This document shows, piece after piece, positions 1 to 10,463 of a stretch of 64,000 nucleotides of DNA. Positions within the stretch are counted from its first letter, which is position 1; each line of letters opens with the position of its first letter. The DNA lies in the NCBI RefSeq assembly GCF_030684895.1, contig NZ_JAUXXP010000039.1, positions 1-64,000 of the forward strand, written 5' to 3'. This DNA is from Pseudomonas sp. (GTDB lineage: Bacteria; Pseudomonadota; Gammaproteobacteria; Pseudomonadales; Pseudomonadaceae). The notes under the pieces were generated by a model that was given only the letters and a program-made list of their open reading frames with translations, was not told the DNA's origin and did no database searches. Made by a program: the position numbers and the translations under genes.

Positions 1-2455
1 TGATGGTGATACCGCCCGGGTCGAGCTTGATGAAGCTGCCCCCGGCCTTGAGGGTCAGCTCGATGCCCGCTTCGATGACCATTTTCTGCCCGGCCTTCAG
101 ATGAATCTCGCGGCCCGCCTTGGTCAGTTGTGCGGTGCCCAGTTTGATGTGCTGGTCTGTAGCCACCGTCAGGTGGTCCTGGGGTTTGACCTCCACCTTG
201 CGGTCGGCGGTGACGGTGAGGTGTTCCTCGGCCAGCAGTTCGGTGTAGCTGTTCTTCTCCACGGTGTCGTGGCGCTCGTTGCCGACGCGGATCTTCTGGT
301 CGTGTTCGATGTTCTCGTCCCAGTCGCGCTGGGCATGAATGTAGATCTGCTCGGCGCCCTTGCGATCCTCGATGCGCAGTTCGTTGTAGCCACCACCGCC
401 GGGGCTGCTCAGAGTCTTGAACACGCTGCGCGTCTTGTTCGCCGGCAGGTCATAGGGCACCACGTGTTCGGCGTGGTACAGGCAGCCGGTGACCAAGGGC
501 TGGTCGGGGTCGCCTTCGAGGAAGGTGACCAGCACTTCCATGCCGATGCGCGGGATGGCGATAGCGCCGTAGCCATCGCCGGCCCAGCTGGAGGAAACGC
601 GCAACCAGCAGCTGGTCTTATCGTCTGCCTGGCCTTCGCGGTCCCAGTGAAACTGCACTTTGACCCGACCGTATTGGTCGCAGTGGATCTCTTCACCCGC
701 GGGGCCGGTGACCACGGCAGTCTGGCTGCCGAGCACCTTGGGTTTCGGGTGCTTCAGTGCTGGGCGATGCAGCACATCCCAGGGTGTGGCGCTAAAGCGG
801 TTGCGGTAACCCTGCTGGAAGCCGTCACTGACCTGGGTGTGGCTGGTGACGGACTCTTCCAGCACCTGCGGCTGTTTGCCTTCATGGCTGATTTCCGTCA
901 GCAGCCAGAGCTGGTTCCAGTCATCACGCGGATGCGCGCTGAGGTTGAGGAAGTGGCCGCTGACCAGCAGCGGCTGGTCGCTTTCACCAGTGGCCAGTTC
1001 GTAGTCACTGCGGTGGCGTTCCAGGTTGCGTTTGGCCAGGTGTTTGCCGCGCTCGCGCTCGACAAAACGACCGGGGTAGTCGTAGTCCTCGAGGTCGGGT
1101 TGGAACTCGCTGTTGAAGGCCGCTTCCATCAGCAGTTTGGGCTTTTCGAAGTTGTAGTCGCGGCGGGTGACGCGGTTGCTGCGGGTTTCCAGGCGCAGGG
1201 CGAAGCGCTTGATCACTGGCTCGTCGGCAACCAGGCCGGAATCCTGCTGGTACGCAGTGGGCGCCAGCTTGGGGAACACCGTCTGGTCGTCACCGAAGAC
1301 CAGCACATGGCTTTGTTCGCTGTGCTGGAAGTGGTAGTGAATGCCTTCTTCCTCGCACAGGCGCTGAATAAAGTGCAGGTCGCTTTCGTCGTACTGCACG
1401 CAGTATTCGCGCTCCGGGTAGACGCTGGGGCCGAACTGGAATTTATAGGCATTGCTCTGAATGCCGTGCTCTTCGAGCACCTGGCTGATGATCTTTTCCA
1501 CGCTCAGGTGCTGGAAAATCCGCTGATTGATGCGATGCGCCAGGTAAGCCAGCTGCGGACGTAGAGTGATGTGGTAGCGGGTCATGCGCTTGCCGGAATC
1601 ACCCTGGGCGACGCGGTAGACCAGGCCATGCACTCCCCCACCATCCTGGGTAAAGGCAAGAAATGCCGGTTGGTGCAGCAGGCTTTCCAGATCGAGATCA
1701 GGGCGCTCGCTGATCAGCGTCAACTCGAATACAAAGGGCTGGCTGATGGCTTCACGGCCGGTGAATTCGAGTACCTGCAGATCGTGGCTGAGGCCATCAA
1801 TCGCCAGGGTGAAGCGGTTAGGTGCCAGGCTTGTGGCAAGGTTGGCGGCGTTGCCAGTCAAGGCGCGAACGACTGCAGAGGCTGATACCGCACTGCTTCT
1901 GGCGTTGGAGGCGACCGCTGCAGCCGATGTTGGCGATGTCACGACCGCAGCAATATGCGTTTCGGGCTTGGGGTGAAACAGAAAATTACGGCAAAACACA
2001 CAGTGGATTTCGTCGTACTGTAGGCCGTTCTTGCTCAATTCATTAAAAACATCGCTCAGGGCAATGCTGCTGTTCTGCAGTAGCAGGGTCGGAGTTTTGC
2101 GGTTGCGCACGGTGAGGATGTCGACCCCTTCGAGCTTGGCACCATAGGCAATGCTCGAGTACTGATCGTCGCTGTATTTGGAAACCAAATAATTGCGGGT
2201 GGTCGTACCCGGCCCCTTGCGCTCGTGCACCTCAACTTCACCGCGCATCACATTGCCCAGCCCAGGGTCTTGCAGGGTCTTGCCATCCGGTCCATAGAAC
2301 ACCAGCGAGCTGTTAGCAGGCACGGACAGGTGCATGCCGGGCACATAGGCACCGTGGCTGGTGATGATCAGTTTCTTGCTCGGTTGTCCTGGCGCTTTTT
2401 GGAACAGGTAGAAGTGTTCGCCAAGCGCAGTTGCATTCGCTGGAGTAGGTTTCAC
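1..2455 (-). CDS. vgrG: VgrG/TssI spike protein with a long N-terminal extension (3' end beyond window)
   Basis: VgrG is the trimeric spike at the tip of the T6SS tube and carries effectors. The frame is open from a GTG at 2455 to position 1 (818 codons) and continues out of the window. The start is chosen because AGGAG lies 7 nt upstream; the only nearby ATG is followed directly by a stop. The VgrG body starts near residue 210 (LAPNRFTLAIDG) and shows the gp27-like part, the GxGYGAIAIPRIGMEV region and the DPDQPLVTG motif of the gp5 OB-fold, then the start of the beta-helix (DHLTVATD, HLKAGQ). Residues 1-209 are not part of a normal VgrG. They contain IITSHGAYVPG and VFYGPDGKTLQDPG and resemble what I recall of the 'putative adhesin Stv' domain, which I cannot verify. 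No frameshift is visible between the two parts. The gene follows the T6SS operon in the same direction. Confidence 0.9.
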   Translation of the reverse strand, partial: MKPTPANATALGEHFYLFQKAPGQPSKKLIITSHGAYVPGMHLSVPANSSLVFYGPDGKTLQDPGLGNVMRGEVEVHERKGPGTTTRNYLVSKYSDDQYSSIAYGAKLEGVDILTVRNRKTPTLLLQNSSIALSDVFNELSKNGLQYDEIHCVFCRNFLFHPKPETHIAAVVTSPTSAAAVASNARSSAVSASAVVRALTGNAANLATSLAPNRFTLAIDGLSHDLQVLEFTGREAISQPFVFELTLISERPDLDLESLLHQPAFLAFTQDGGGVHGLVYRVAQGDSGKRMTRYHITLRPQLAYLAHRINQRIFQHLSVEKIISQVLEEHGIQSNAYKFQFGPSVYPEREYCVQYDESDLHFIQRLCEEEGIHYHFQHSEQSHVLVFGDDQTVFPKLAPTAYQQDSGLVADEPVIKRFALRLETRSNRVTRRDYNFEKPKLLMEAAFNSEFQPDLEDYDYPGRFVERERGKHLAKRNLERHRSDYELATGESDQPLLVSGHFLNLSAHPRDDWNQLWLLTEISHEGKQPQVLEESVTSHTQVSDGFQQGYRNRFSATPWDVLHRPALKHPKPKVLGSQTAVVTGPAGEEIHCDQYGRVKVQFHWDREGQADDKTSCWLRVSSSWAGDGYGAIAIPRIGMEVLVTFLEGDPDQPLVTGCLYHAEHVVPYDLPANKTRSVFKTLSSPGGGGYNELRIEDRKGAEQIYIHAQRDWDENIEHDQKIRVGNERHDTVEKNSYTELLAEEHLTVTADRKVEVKPQDHLTVATDQHIKLGTAQLTKAGREIHLKAGQKMVIEAGIELTLKAGGSFIKLDPGGITI

Positions 2456-2541
2456 GCGAAGACTCCTACATGGCCACGTTGCGGCTGGACAAGCACAGCG
2501 CTGAGGGGATTGACGTAACTCTGATTGGCGGCGTTGAACAT
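2452..2541 (-). CDS. Small ORF (29 aa) coupled to vgrG
   Basis: A 29-codon frame begins at an ATG preceded by AAGGAGAAGAGC, a strong ribosome binding site. It ends in a TGA that overlaps the vgrG GTG start (GTGA). The product starts MFNAANQSYVNPLSA and has no family I recognise. The good ribosome site and stop-start overlap suggest it is translated and may couple vgrG translation to upstream transcription. It could equally be a remnant of a longer gene. Function unknown. Confidence 0.4.
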   Translation of the reverse strand: MFNAANQSYVNPLSAVLVQPQRGHVGVFA

Positions 2542-2558
2542 GCTCTTCTCCTTAAGCC

Positions 2559-4070
<1,512 letters not shown>

Positions 4071-4080
4071 CAGCGACACG

Positions 4081-6696
4081 TTAAGCGAACTCACAAACCA
4101 CCGTTCCTTCGCCGTCCAGGGTGGCGTGTACGCGCTGCAGGCTTTCGCCACTGGCCATGGCGTCGAGCAGGCGGTCGACCACCAGCGGTTGCAGGTGCTG
4201 GTCGATCAGGTGATCGATCAGACGCGCACCGCTGTCGCTGTGGCTGCAACGTTCGGCGAGATGTTCCAGCAGCGCCGGGCAATGGCTGAACTGCAGCTGA
4301 CGGCGCTGCAGGCGCTCGCCGAAACGCGCGAGCTTGAGGCCGACCAGCTCGTTGAGCACCTCGCCATTGATCGGGTAGTACGGCACCACGCGCATGCGCC
4401 CGAGCAGCGCCGGCTTGAAGTGCTGAGTCAGGGTCGGGCGAATCGCCTGCTCCAGGTCTTCCGCAGTCGGGCGTTGGCCGCCCTGGCAGAGGCTGGCGAT
4501 ACGCTCGCTGGCGAGGTTGCTGGTCATCAGGATCAGGCAGTTGCGGAAGTTGATCTCGCGGCCTTCGCCGTCGTTGGCCACGCCTTTATCGAAGATCTGG
4601 TAGAAGACGTTCATCACGTCCGGATCGGCCTTTTCCACTTCATCGAGCAGCACCACCGAGTAGGGTTTCTGCCGCACGGCTTCGGTGAGCATGCCGCCTT
4701 CGCCATAACCCACGTAGCCGGGTGGCGCGCCGATCAGTCGGGAGACAGTGTGCTTCTCCTGGAACTCGGACATGTTGATGGTGGTGAGGAAGCGCTCGCC
4801 GCCGTACAGCAGATCCGCCAGGGCCAGTGCGGTTTCGGTTTTTCCGACGCCGCTGGGGCCGACCAGCAGAAACACGCCGACCGGCGCATCGGCGCGATTG
4901 AGGCCGGCGGCGGTGGCGCGCATGGTGCGGTCCAGCGCGGCGATGGCTTGCGCCTGGCCGCGTACGCGCAGGCCGAGGTCGCGGGCGAAGGTCAGCACCT
5001 TGCTGTTGTGCTCGCGGGCCAGCTGGCTCAGCGGTACGCCGGTCCAATGGCTAATCACTTCGGCCACCAGACGCGGGCAGACCTCGAAACTGACCAGGCG
5101 CTCATTCACCTGGGCGCTGGCCAGTTCAGCCTGCACGGCGCGCAGTTCGTCTTCCAGTTGTTCCAGCTGCAGCGCCTGGCCGTTGCTGTCTTCAGCTTTG
5201 GCTTCGGCGTCGGTAGGGTTATGGCGCCGGCTGGCGCATTGCTTGCGCAATTCCAGCAGGCGCTCGGCCAGCTCACGCTGCACTGCCCAACGGGTTTCGA
5301 TCTGCTCCAGTTCGGCGCGGGCCTGGCTCAGACGTGCTTCGAGTTGTTCGAGGATGTCGCTGTCGATGTTCAGGCCGGCTTGCATATCCCGGCCCATGGC
5401 CTCGCTCTGCCGTTCACCTTCGGCGATCTCGCCACGCAGGCGCTCCAGGGCTTCCGGGGCTGCGGCCAGGCTGATGCGCACACGGGCGCAGGCGGTGTCC
5501 AGTACATCGACGGCTTTGTCTGGCAGCTGGCGGCCAGCCAGGTAGCGCGCAGAGAGTTCGGCGGCGGCAACCACGGCGTCGTCACGCAGGTAGATGCCGT
5601 GGCTTTTCTCGTAAACAGGCGCCAGGCCACGCAGGATGGTTACGGCTTCATCGACTGTTGGCTCATGCAGCTGTACCGGCTGGAAGCGCCGGGCCAGGGC
5701 CGGGTCCTTCTCGAAGTACTTCTTGTATTCGCTCCAGGTGGTGGCGGCGATGGTGCGCAGCTCGCCACGCGCCAGGGCGGGCTTGAGCAGGTTGGCCGCG
5801 TCACCACTGCCGGCCTGGCCGCCGGCACCGATCAGGGTGTGGGCTTCATCGATAAACAGGATGATCGGCTTGGGCGAGCCTTTGACCTCATCGATCACGC
5901 CCTGCAGGCGGCGCTCGAACTCACCTTTAACGCTGGCACCGGCTTGCAGCAAGCCGAGGTCCAGGCACAGCAGTTCGACACCTTTGAGTGCATCCGGCAC
6001 TTCGCCTGCAGCGATACGCAGGGCCAGTCCTTCGACGATGGCGGTTTTACCAACACCGGCTTCACCGACCACAATCGGGTTGCTTTTGCGGCGGCGGGCG
6101 AGGATGTCGATCATCTGGCGGATCGCTCCGTCGCGGCACAGCACCGGGTCGAGCTTGCCGTCGCGAGCCTGCTGGGTGAAGTTGTGGGTAAAGCGCGAGA
6201 GGTTCGATTCGCCACCGGCTGCGGGTTTACCTGCAGCGGTTTGCGGTTGCTGGGCCATGGCGAATTCGCGCAGGCGCTCGGCATTCAGCTTGGCCAGCAG
6301 TGGTTGATAGTGGCTGCCGGCGTAGCGCATCGGATTGCGCAGCAGGGCGAGGATCAGCGCGGCTTCATCAACCTGGCTCTGGCCGAGCTCCAGGCTGGCG
6401 ACCAGCAGGGCGTCCTGCAGCCATTGCACCAGTTCGGTGGCAAATACCGGGTTGCGCGATTCACTGTGTTCGCCGCGCGGTTGCAGGGCGCGGGCCAGCT
6501 CGCCAGCGTCCACTTCGGCATCCTGCAGGGCGCGCGGCAGCAAGCCTTCCGGGCGCTCAAGCAGGCCGAGCAACAGGTCTTCCACCAGAATCTTGCTGCC
6601 ACCGCGCACCACGCAGCGCTCGGCGGCGCATTCCAGGTCATGTTTGCTGGCAGCGTCGAGGGCTTGCACCAGTTGCTGTAAATCGACGTTGATCAT
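4081..6696 (-). CDS. tssH: TssH/ClpV AAA+ ATPase
   Basis: TssH is the cytoplasmic unfoldase that disassembles the contracted TssB/TssC sheath so that it can be reused. The 871-residue product has a Clp N domain (about 1-150), then two AAA+ modules with Walker A GEAGVGKTA and GPSGVGKTE, and Walker B LFIDEAHTL and VVLLDEVEKA. A coiled-coil middle domain rich in Glu, Arg and Leu lies between them (about 405-530). Length and domain order are normal for the family. A large inverted-repeat element separates it from tssG upstream. Confidence 0.97.
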   Translation of the reverse strand: MINVDLQQLVQALDAASKHDLECAAERCVVRGGSKILVEDLLLGLLERPEGLLPRALQDAEVDAGELARALQPRGEHSESRNPVFATELVQWLQDALLVASLELGQSQVDEAALILALLRNPMRYAGSHYQPLLAKLNAERLREFAMAQQPQTAAGKPAAGGESNLSRFTHNFTQQARDGKLDPVLCRDGAIRQMIDILARRRKSNPIVVGEAGVGKTAIVEGLALRIAAGEVPDALKGVELLCLDLGLLQAGASVKGEFERRLQGVIDEVKGSPKPIILFIDEAHTLIGAGGQAGSGDAANLLKPALARGELRTIAATTWSEYKKYFEKDPALARRFQPVQLHEPTVDEAVTILRGLAPVYEKSHGIYLRDDAVVAAAELSARYLAGRQLPDKAVDVLDTACARVRISLAAAPEALERLRGEIAEGERQSEAMGRDMQAGLNIDSDILEQLEARLSQARAELEQIETRWAVQRELAERLLELRKQCASRRHNPTDAEAKAEDSNGQALQLEQLEDELRAVQAELASAQVNERLVSFEVCPRLVAEVISHWTGVPLSQLAREHNSKVLTFARDLGLRVRGQAQAIAALDRTMRATAAGLNRADAPVGVFLLVGPSGVGKTETALALADLLYGGERFLTTINMSEFQEKHTVSRLIGAPPGYVGYGEGGMLTEAVRQKPYSVVLLDEVEKADPDVMNVFYQIFDKGVANDGEGREINFRNCLILMTSNLASERIASLCQGGQRPTAEDLEQAIRPTLTQHFKPALLGRMRVVPYYPINGEVLNELVGLKLARFGERLQRRQLQFSHCPALLEHLAERCSHSDSGARLIDHLIDQHLQPLVVDRLLDAMASGESLQRVHATLDGEGTVVCEFA

Positions 6697-6714
6697 TTCA
6701 TCAATCCTTAATGG

Positions 6715-6978
6715 GGGCGAGCTGCACGGTTAATGGCGAGCCGCGTTGGTTCTGTGACTGCGCCAGGCAAGGCGTGGGACGCCGGCGATGGCATTCCCTC
6801 GGCAAGTCCCGCAACGCGGCATGGCGCAGTCACAGAACCAACCCGTAGGGGCGCGGCCAGAAAGCCGCAATCCAGCGTTATTCGTCGTTCATTTGGAGTC
6901 ACCAAACTTCACTCCTCATGCCTTGGCTTGCGGCTTTCTGGTCGGCGCCGCGGCCGTCATTAACCGTGGAGCTCGCCC
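6715..6978. repeat. Nested inverted-repeat element between tssG and tssH
   Basis: Outer arms at 6715-6742 and 6952-6978 pair imperfectly over about 27 bp (GGGCGAGCTGCACGGTTAAT against the complement of ATTAACCGTGGAGCTCGCCC). A second, perfect pair of 21-bp arms lies at 6745-6765 and 6822-6842 (core GGTTCTGTGACTGCGCCA). A third imperfect pair, around CCAGAAAGCCGCAA, lies at 6857-6870 and 6927-6941. The right side overlaps the last codons of tssG. The structure could be a MITE-like insertion or a strong mRNA fold inside the operon. Confidence 0.75.
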
Positions 6979-7978
6979 TGGCGCTGCCGAGGGTGACCAC
7001 GCCGTCGGCGTTGTCACGCCCCAGCCAAGTGGTCCAGCCCAGCAGGCAGGGGTTGTCCGCGCCGAGGCGCAATTCGCGTATTTCGTCCTGGCGCAGTTCC
7101 AGGCGGATGTCGTAGTCCAGCGGGTCGCGCAGGGTGAAGCGCACCAGCGCGCAGAGCGGTTGGTAGCCGCTGCCGATGGGCAGAAATTCATGGAAGCGAT
7201 CCCAGTTCAACTGGCGTACATGGATGCGGAACTTGCCGCCGCGGTCACGCACGAACTCGCCGAGCACTAGGCTTTCTCCTAGTTGGCTGTTGGCCAGGCC
7301 GAGGCGGTTGCGCTGCTCACCGAGGATTTCCACCTGACGCTCCAGGCACTGCTCGATATGCAGGTCGGCATGCTTGAAGTAGTAACGCAGCACCGATTCG
7401 ATCAATGCTGCCGAGTGCGCGCGCAAGCTAAGCAGGCCGAGGTAGGGCAGTAGGCGTTTCCAGTTCAGCTCTTTGGCCTGGCGAATGGTTTCGCCGCCTA
7501 AGCCGATCAGCGCAAACAGGTGCGCTGAGAACGCGTCGGCCGCGCCGCTCTGAAAGCGCGTGTGGTAGCGGTATTTCTGCCAGGTGGGCAGCAGTAGGCG
7601 TTGCAGGCGGTTATTGAACAGGTCGAGGAAGTCGCGGGTCGGGTTACCATCTTCGCTATCGCCCAGTGCCTGCTCGCCGTAGAACGCAGGGAGCGGTGAG
7701 CCGGCCCCGAACAGGCTGACCAGGTTGATGCGCAGGCGCGCGCGCAGCTCACCGTGTTCTTCGAAGAATTGCACGCGATCAATATCGCTACCGGGGAACC
7801 CCATGCTCGGGTTGGCCTGCAGTTCCAGTCGCTGATACAGCGCCTCCTCATCCAGTTCAGGATGAGCAGCCTGCAAGCGTTCCAGCACCAGCTGCACACC
7901 CTGGAACAGGCTGTACTCGCGGATGCCCCGGCTAAGCCGGTTTAGAGCAGGGGCTGTTGCCCCATGCGCGGCGTCCAT
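6899..7978 (-). CDS. tssG: TssG baseplate protein
   Basis: TssG forms the T6SS baseplate wedge with TssE, TssF and TssK. The 359-residue product has the family look: N-terminal LFQGVQLVLERL, then SMGFPGSDID and SLFGAGSPLPAFYGE. The ATG at 7978 overlaps the end of tssF by 37 nt, a normal arrangement for this pair. The last 25 or so residues (after GVVTLGSA) fall inside the inverted-repeat element and are Ala/Ser/Gly-rich. They are probably a tail added by that element rather than native sequence. Confidence 0.95.
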   Translation of the reverse strand: MDAAHGATAPALNRLSRGIREYSLFQGVQLVLERLQAAHPELDEEALYQRLELQANPSMGFPGSDIDRVQFFEEHGELRARLRINLVSLFGAGSPLPAFYGEQALGDSEDGNPTRDFLDLFNNRLQRLLLPTWQKYRYHTRFQSGAADAFSAHLFALIGLGGETIRQAKELNWKRLLPYLGLLSLRAHSAALIESVLRYYFKHADLHIEQCLERQVEILGEQRNRLGLANSQLGESLVLGEFVRDRGGKFRIHVRQLNWDRFHEFLPIGSGYQPLCALVRFTLRDPLDYDIRLELRQDEIRELRLGADNPCLLGWTTWLGRDNADGVVTLGSARASSTVNDGRGADQKAASQGMRSEVW

Positions 7979-9732
7979 TGGTACACCTCTCCCTGTGTGC
8001 TCTGTACGCGCAGCTCGTGGTACGAGTTCAAGCTGGCATACAGGGCAAAAAATTCATTGAGTACGGTGGCGAAGAGGAACAGGTCGCCCTCGCCTACATA
8101 GCCCTCTGGGTTGATCGTCAATTGGGTGCGCACGCCACGTACCGGCAAGCCGCGGTGCAGGCGATCGACGTGCTGGTGGCTGATGCTTTTCAGACCATCG
8201 AGCAGGCGCTTGCTGACCTTCTCCGCGTGCTGGTCGTAGTAGCGTGGCAGGTCATAAGTTTCGAGAATGACTTTGAGTGCCTCGACGTTGGCCAGCGATA
8301 GGTAGTTCAGCGACATGTTGCTGATCAGTTTCCAGAGAAAGTCGCGGTGCAGTGGCGGTGCATAGCTCGGCGTCACGGCACTGATATTGCGGAAGGTGAG
8401 GAACTCCGGGGTGTCCTCACTGGGCATGCAGATATCCCCCAAGCCCAGCTGACGCGGCAGGTTCTGGTTGGTGCAGGTCAGCTCAATCGACAGGGTTTCA
8501 TGCTGATCGAGGTTACGCAGGCCGAAGCTCAGGTAGGTTTCCAGACCATCGCCCAGTAGTGACGGCTGCTGGCGCACACTGTAGTGCGGGCGCGCCAGAG
8601 GCACATCGAAACTGGCGTCATGTTCGAAGGATTCAAACGGTACGTACTCTTCATAGCCCTTGCCGCCGGGCTTCCAGCCGGTGACGCGATCCACCGAGAA
8701 CACCCCGCAATGCTCGGAGTCGAGTTCCGAGGGCAGCAGCAGGTATTGGTCCTGTTTGCCGTCGAGGCGAATCGGGATGGCGTCGTGGGCGAACAGGTTA
8801 ACCACCGGCGTGCAATACAGGCGCACGTTATCCAGGGTCGGGCGGATGCGTTGCACGCCAGCCTTGTGGATATCGAAACGCAGCTCGATGCCGCGCGCCT
8901 GCTTGAGTACGTCTTCGGGCACGCGCTTGAGCACATCCAGGCCGAGCAGGTCGACGAACAGGAACTTGTCCTGGAAGGCGAAATATTCCTGCAGGTAGCG
9001 GTAGCCACGGAAGGTGTTCAGCGGGTAGGGAATCAGCGCCTGATCTTCGGCAAAACCCACCGGCTGAACGTTGCTGGCCGGCAGCTGCAGTGGCAGCAAT
9101 GGGCGATCATCCGCGCCCTGTAAGGGCTTGCCGGCCGCATTCAGCAACACCAGCTGCACACCGCCGAGGTGGCGCAGCAGGCTCAGGTACAGCAGCTGAC
9201 TGATATAGCGCTCACCGGACAGGTGCAGACGCAACTGCTTGAGGTCGAGATCACCCAGATGGCCATCGGCACTCATCGCCAGGCGCAGGCTGAGCAGCGC
9301 ACCATCACCCTTGACCGAGTAATCCAGGCCATTCAGGGCCAGTGGCAGCACTTCGGTGGCAAAGGCGGTGCGGAAGCGGCAGGTCACGCCCTGGATCGGC
9401 TTGGATTCCACCGGCGTATGGCGTGGCACCAGCAAGGCACCGCCAGGGCGTTTAAGCGGGTCGAACTGCAACATGCTGAACGCCGGCAGCGGGCGCATAT
9501 AGTTCGGCCACAGCAAGTGCATCAGCGAATGGGTCAGCTCCGGCAGCTCGTCATCAAGCTTCTGCCGCAAACGCCCAGTCAGAAAGGCGAAGCCTTCCAG
9601 CAGCCGCTCGACATCCGGGTCGCGCCCGCTCTGCCCAAGAAACGGCGCCAGCGCCGGGCTGCGCTCGGCAAAACGCTTGCCGAGTTGGCGCAGGGCGGTG
9701 AGTTCGCTCTGGTAGTAGTGGTTAAAAGACAT
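7942..9732 (-). CDS. tssF: TssF baseplate protein
   Basis: TssF is the central wedge protein of the T6SS baseplate. The 596-residue product begins MSFNHYYQSELTALRQLGK and has the typical early signature SPALAPFL, DPDVERLLEGFAFLTGRL and LWPNYMRPLPA. Length is normal. It lies between the PAAR gene and tssG in the same operon. No disruption is visible. Confidence 0.96.
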   Translation of the reverse strand: MSFNHYYQSELTALRQLGKRFAERSPALAPFLGQSGRDPDVERLLEGFAFLTGRLRQKLDDELPELTHSLMHLLWPNYMRPLPAFSMLQFDPLKRPGGALLVPRHTPVESKPIQGVTCRFRTAFATEVLPLALNGLDYSVKGDGALLSLRLAMSADGHLGDLDLKQLRLHLSGERYISQLLYLSLLRHLGGVQLVLLNAAGKPLQGADDRPLLPLQLPASNVQPVGFAEDQALIPYPLNTFRGYRYLQEYFAFQDKFLFVDLLGLDVLKRVPEDVLKQARGIELRFDIHKAGVQRIRPTLDNVRLYCTPVVNLFAHDAIPIRLDGKQDQYLLLPSELDSEHCGVFSVDRVTGWKPGGKGYEEYVPFESFEHDASFDVPLARPHYSVRQQPSLLGDGLETYLSFGLRNLDQHETLSIELTCTNQNLPRQLGLGDICMPSEDTPEFLTFRNISAVTPSYAPPLHRDFLWKLISNMSLNYLSLANVEALKVILETYDLPRYYDQHAEKVSKRLLDGLKSISHQHVDRLHRGLPVRGVRTQLTINPEGYVGEGDLFLFATVLNEFFALYASLNSYHELRVQSTQGEVYQWTPRMGQQPLL

Positions 9733-9762
9733 TCAGCAGTTCGTCCTTGTGGCTGTGTCGGC

Positions 9763-10038
9763 TCAGCCGCCAATCAGCACGGTGCCGGAACCGGCGATCA
9801 CCGGGTTGCCATGGCTGCCCACGGTGCCGAGCACGGTGGCGGGCTTGTTGTTGATCAGCACGGTGGGAATGACCGCGCTGGCCAGGGCGCTGCCGCAGCC
9901 GGTGGGGTCGCCCATGCGGGCGGCGGGCAGGCTGTCGAACAGCACGTCGGGGGAGCCGGCGACAATCGGGTTGGTGCCGTGGCCGGGAATCGGGCAGGCG
10001 GTTGGGTCGCTGACGCGGGCTGCGGGTTTACCGGACAT
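9763..10038 (-). CDS. PAAR-domain spike-tip protein
   Basis: A 91-residue PAAR protein that caps the VgrG spike. Family signs are the N-terminal KPAARVSDPT, the repeated PARMGD/PTGCG pattern (LPAARMGDPTGCG) and the closing GSGTVLIGG, together with Cys and His residues that bind the structural metal ion. It has no C-terminal toxin domain, so it is a bare PAAR rather than an evolved effector. Its place between tssE and tssF, rather than next to vgrG, suggests it is expressed with the structural genes. Confidence 0.95.
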   Translation of the reverse strand: MSGKPAARVSDPTACPIPGHGTNPIVAGSPDVLFDSLPAARMGDPTGCGSALASAVIPTVLINNKPATVLGTVGSHGNPVIAGSGTVLIGG

Positions 10039-10047
10039 GGGCTCTCC

Positions 10048-10455
10048 TTAATTGACCTTGACCTGTCCGCTGCCATCCAGGCGCGCGGAGAAACTGACTT
10101 GGCGTTTAAAGCCGTCCACTTCCAGCAGGCCTTCGATGGCAAAGGCCAGGCTTAGCGGGTTGTTGTCGCGGGGCAGGGAAATCACCCGCACGTCGCTTAA
10201 ACGCGGTTCGTACGCTTCGATAAAGCGTTCGATGGCGATACGCGCCTGCTGCAGCGAATCGTGCAGCGACAGGCGCATATCGTTGAGATCGGGCAACCCG
10301 TAGTCGGGCAGCGTTTGCACGCTGCCCGCCCGGGTGCTGAGCATTTTCGCCAGGTGGGTAGCCACCGACGCCATGGCGGCGACCTCGCGGCTCCAGCCAG
10401 CGCGCTGGCTGGCTTCACCGCCGAGGCGTTCGAATAGGCTTCCGTAACCTGACAT
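10048..10455 (-). CDS. tssE: TssE baseplate protein (gp25-like)
   Basis: TssE is the gp25-like lysozyme-fold protein (without enzyme activity) that links the baseplate to the sheath. The 135-residue product begins SLFERL and carries the family's YGLPDL and ISLPRDNNPLSLAFAIEG regions. It sits 9 nt after tssC and 9 nt before the PAAR gene. Confidence 0.94.
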   Translation of the reverse strand: MSGYGSLFERLGGEASQRAGWSREVAAMASVATHLAKMLSTRAGSVQTLPDYGLPDLNDMRLSLHDSLQQARIAIERFIEAYEPRLSDVRVISLPRDNNPLSLAFAIEGLLEVDGFKRQVSFSARLDGSGQVKVN

Positions 10456-10463
10456 AAGGATGC

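Noticed and set aside
101..1564. Long plus-strand ORF opposite vgrG (487 aa)
   Set aside because: It is the antisense of a clear VgrG frame; its translation is Val/Ala/Gly-rich without family features.
4126..6681. Plus-strand ORF of 851 aa opposite tssH
   Set aside because: Mirror of a high-GC gene. The minus-strand frame has all ClpV motifs and a normal length.
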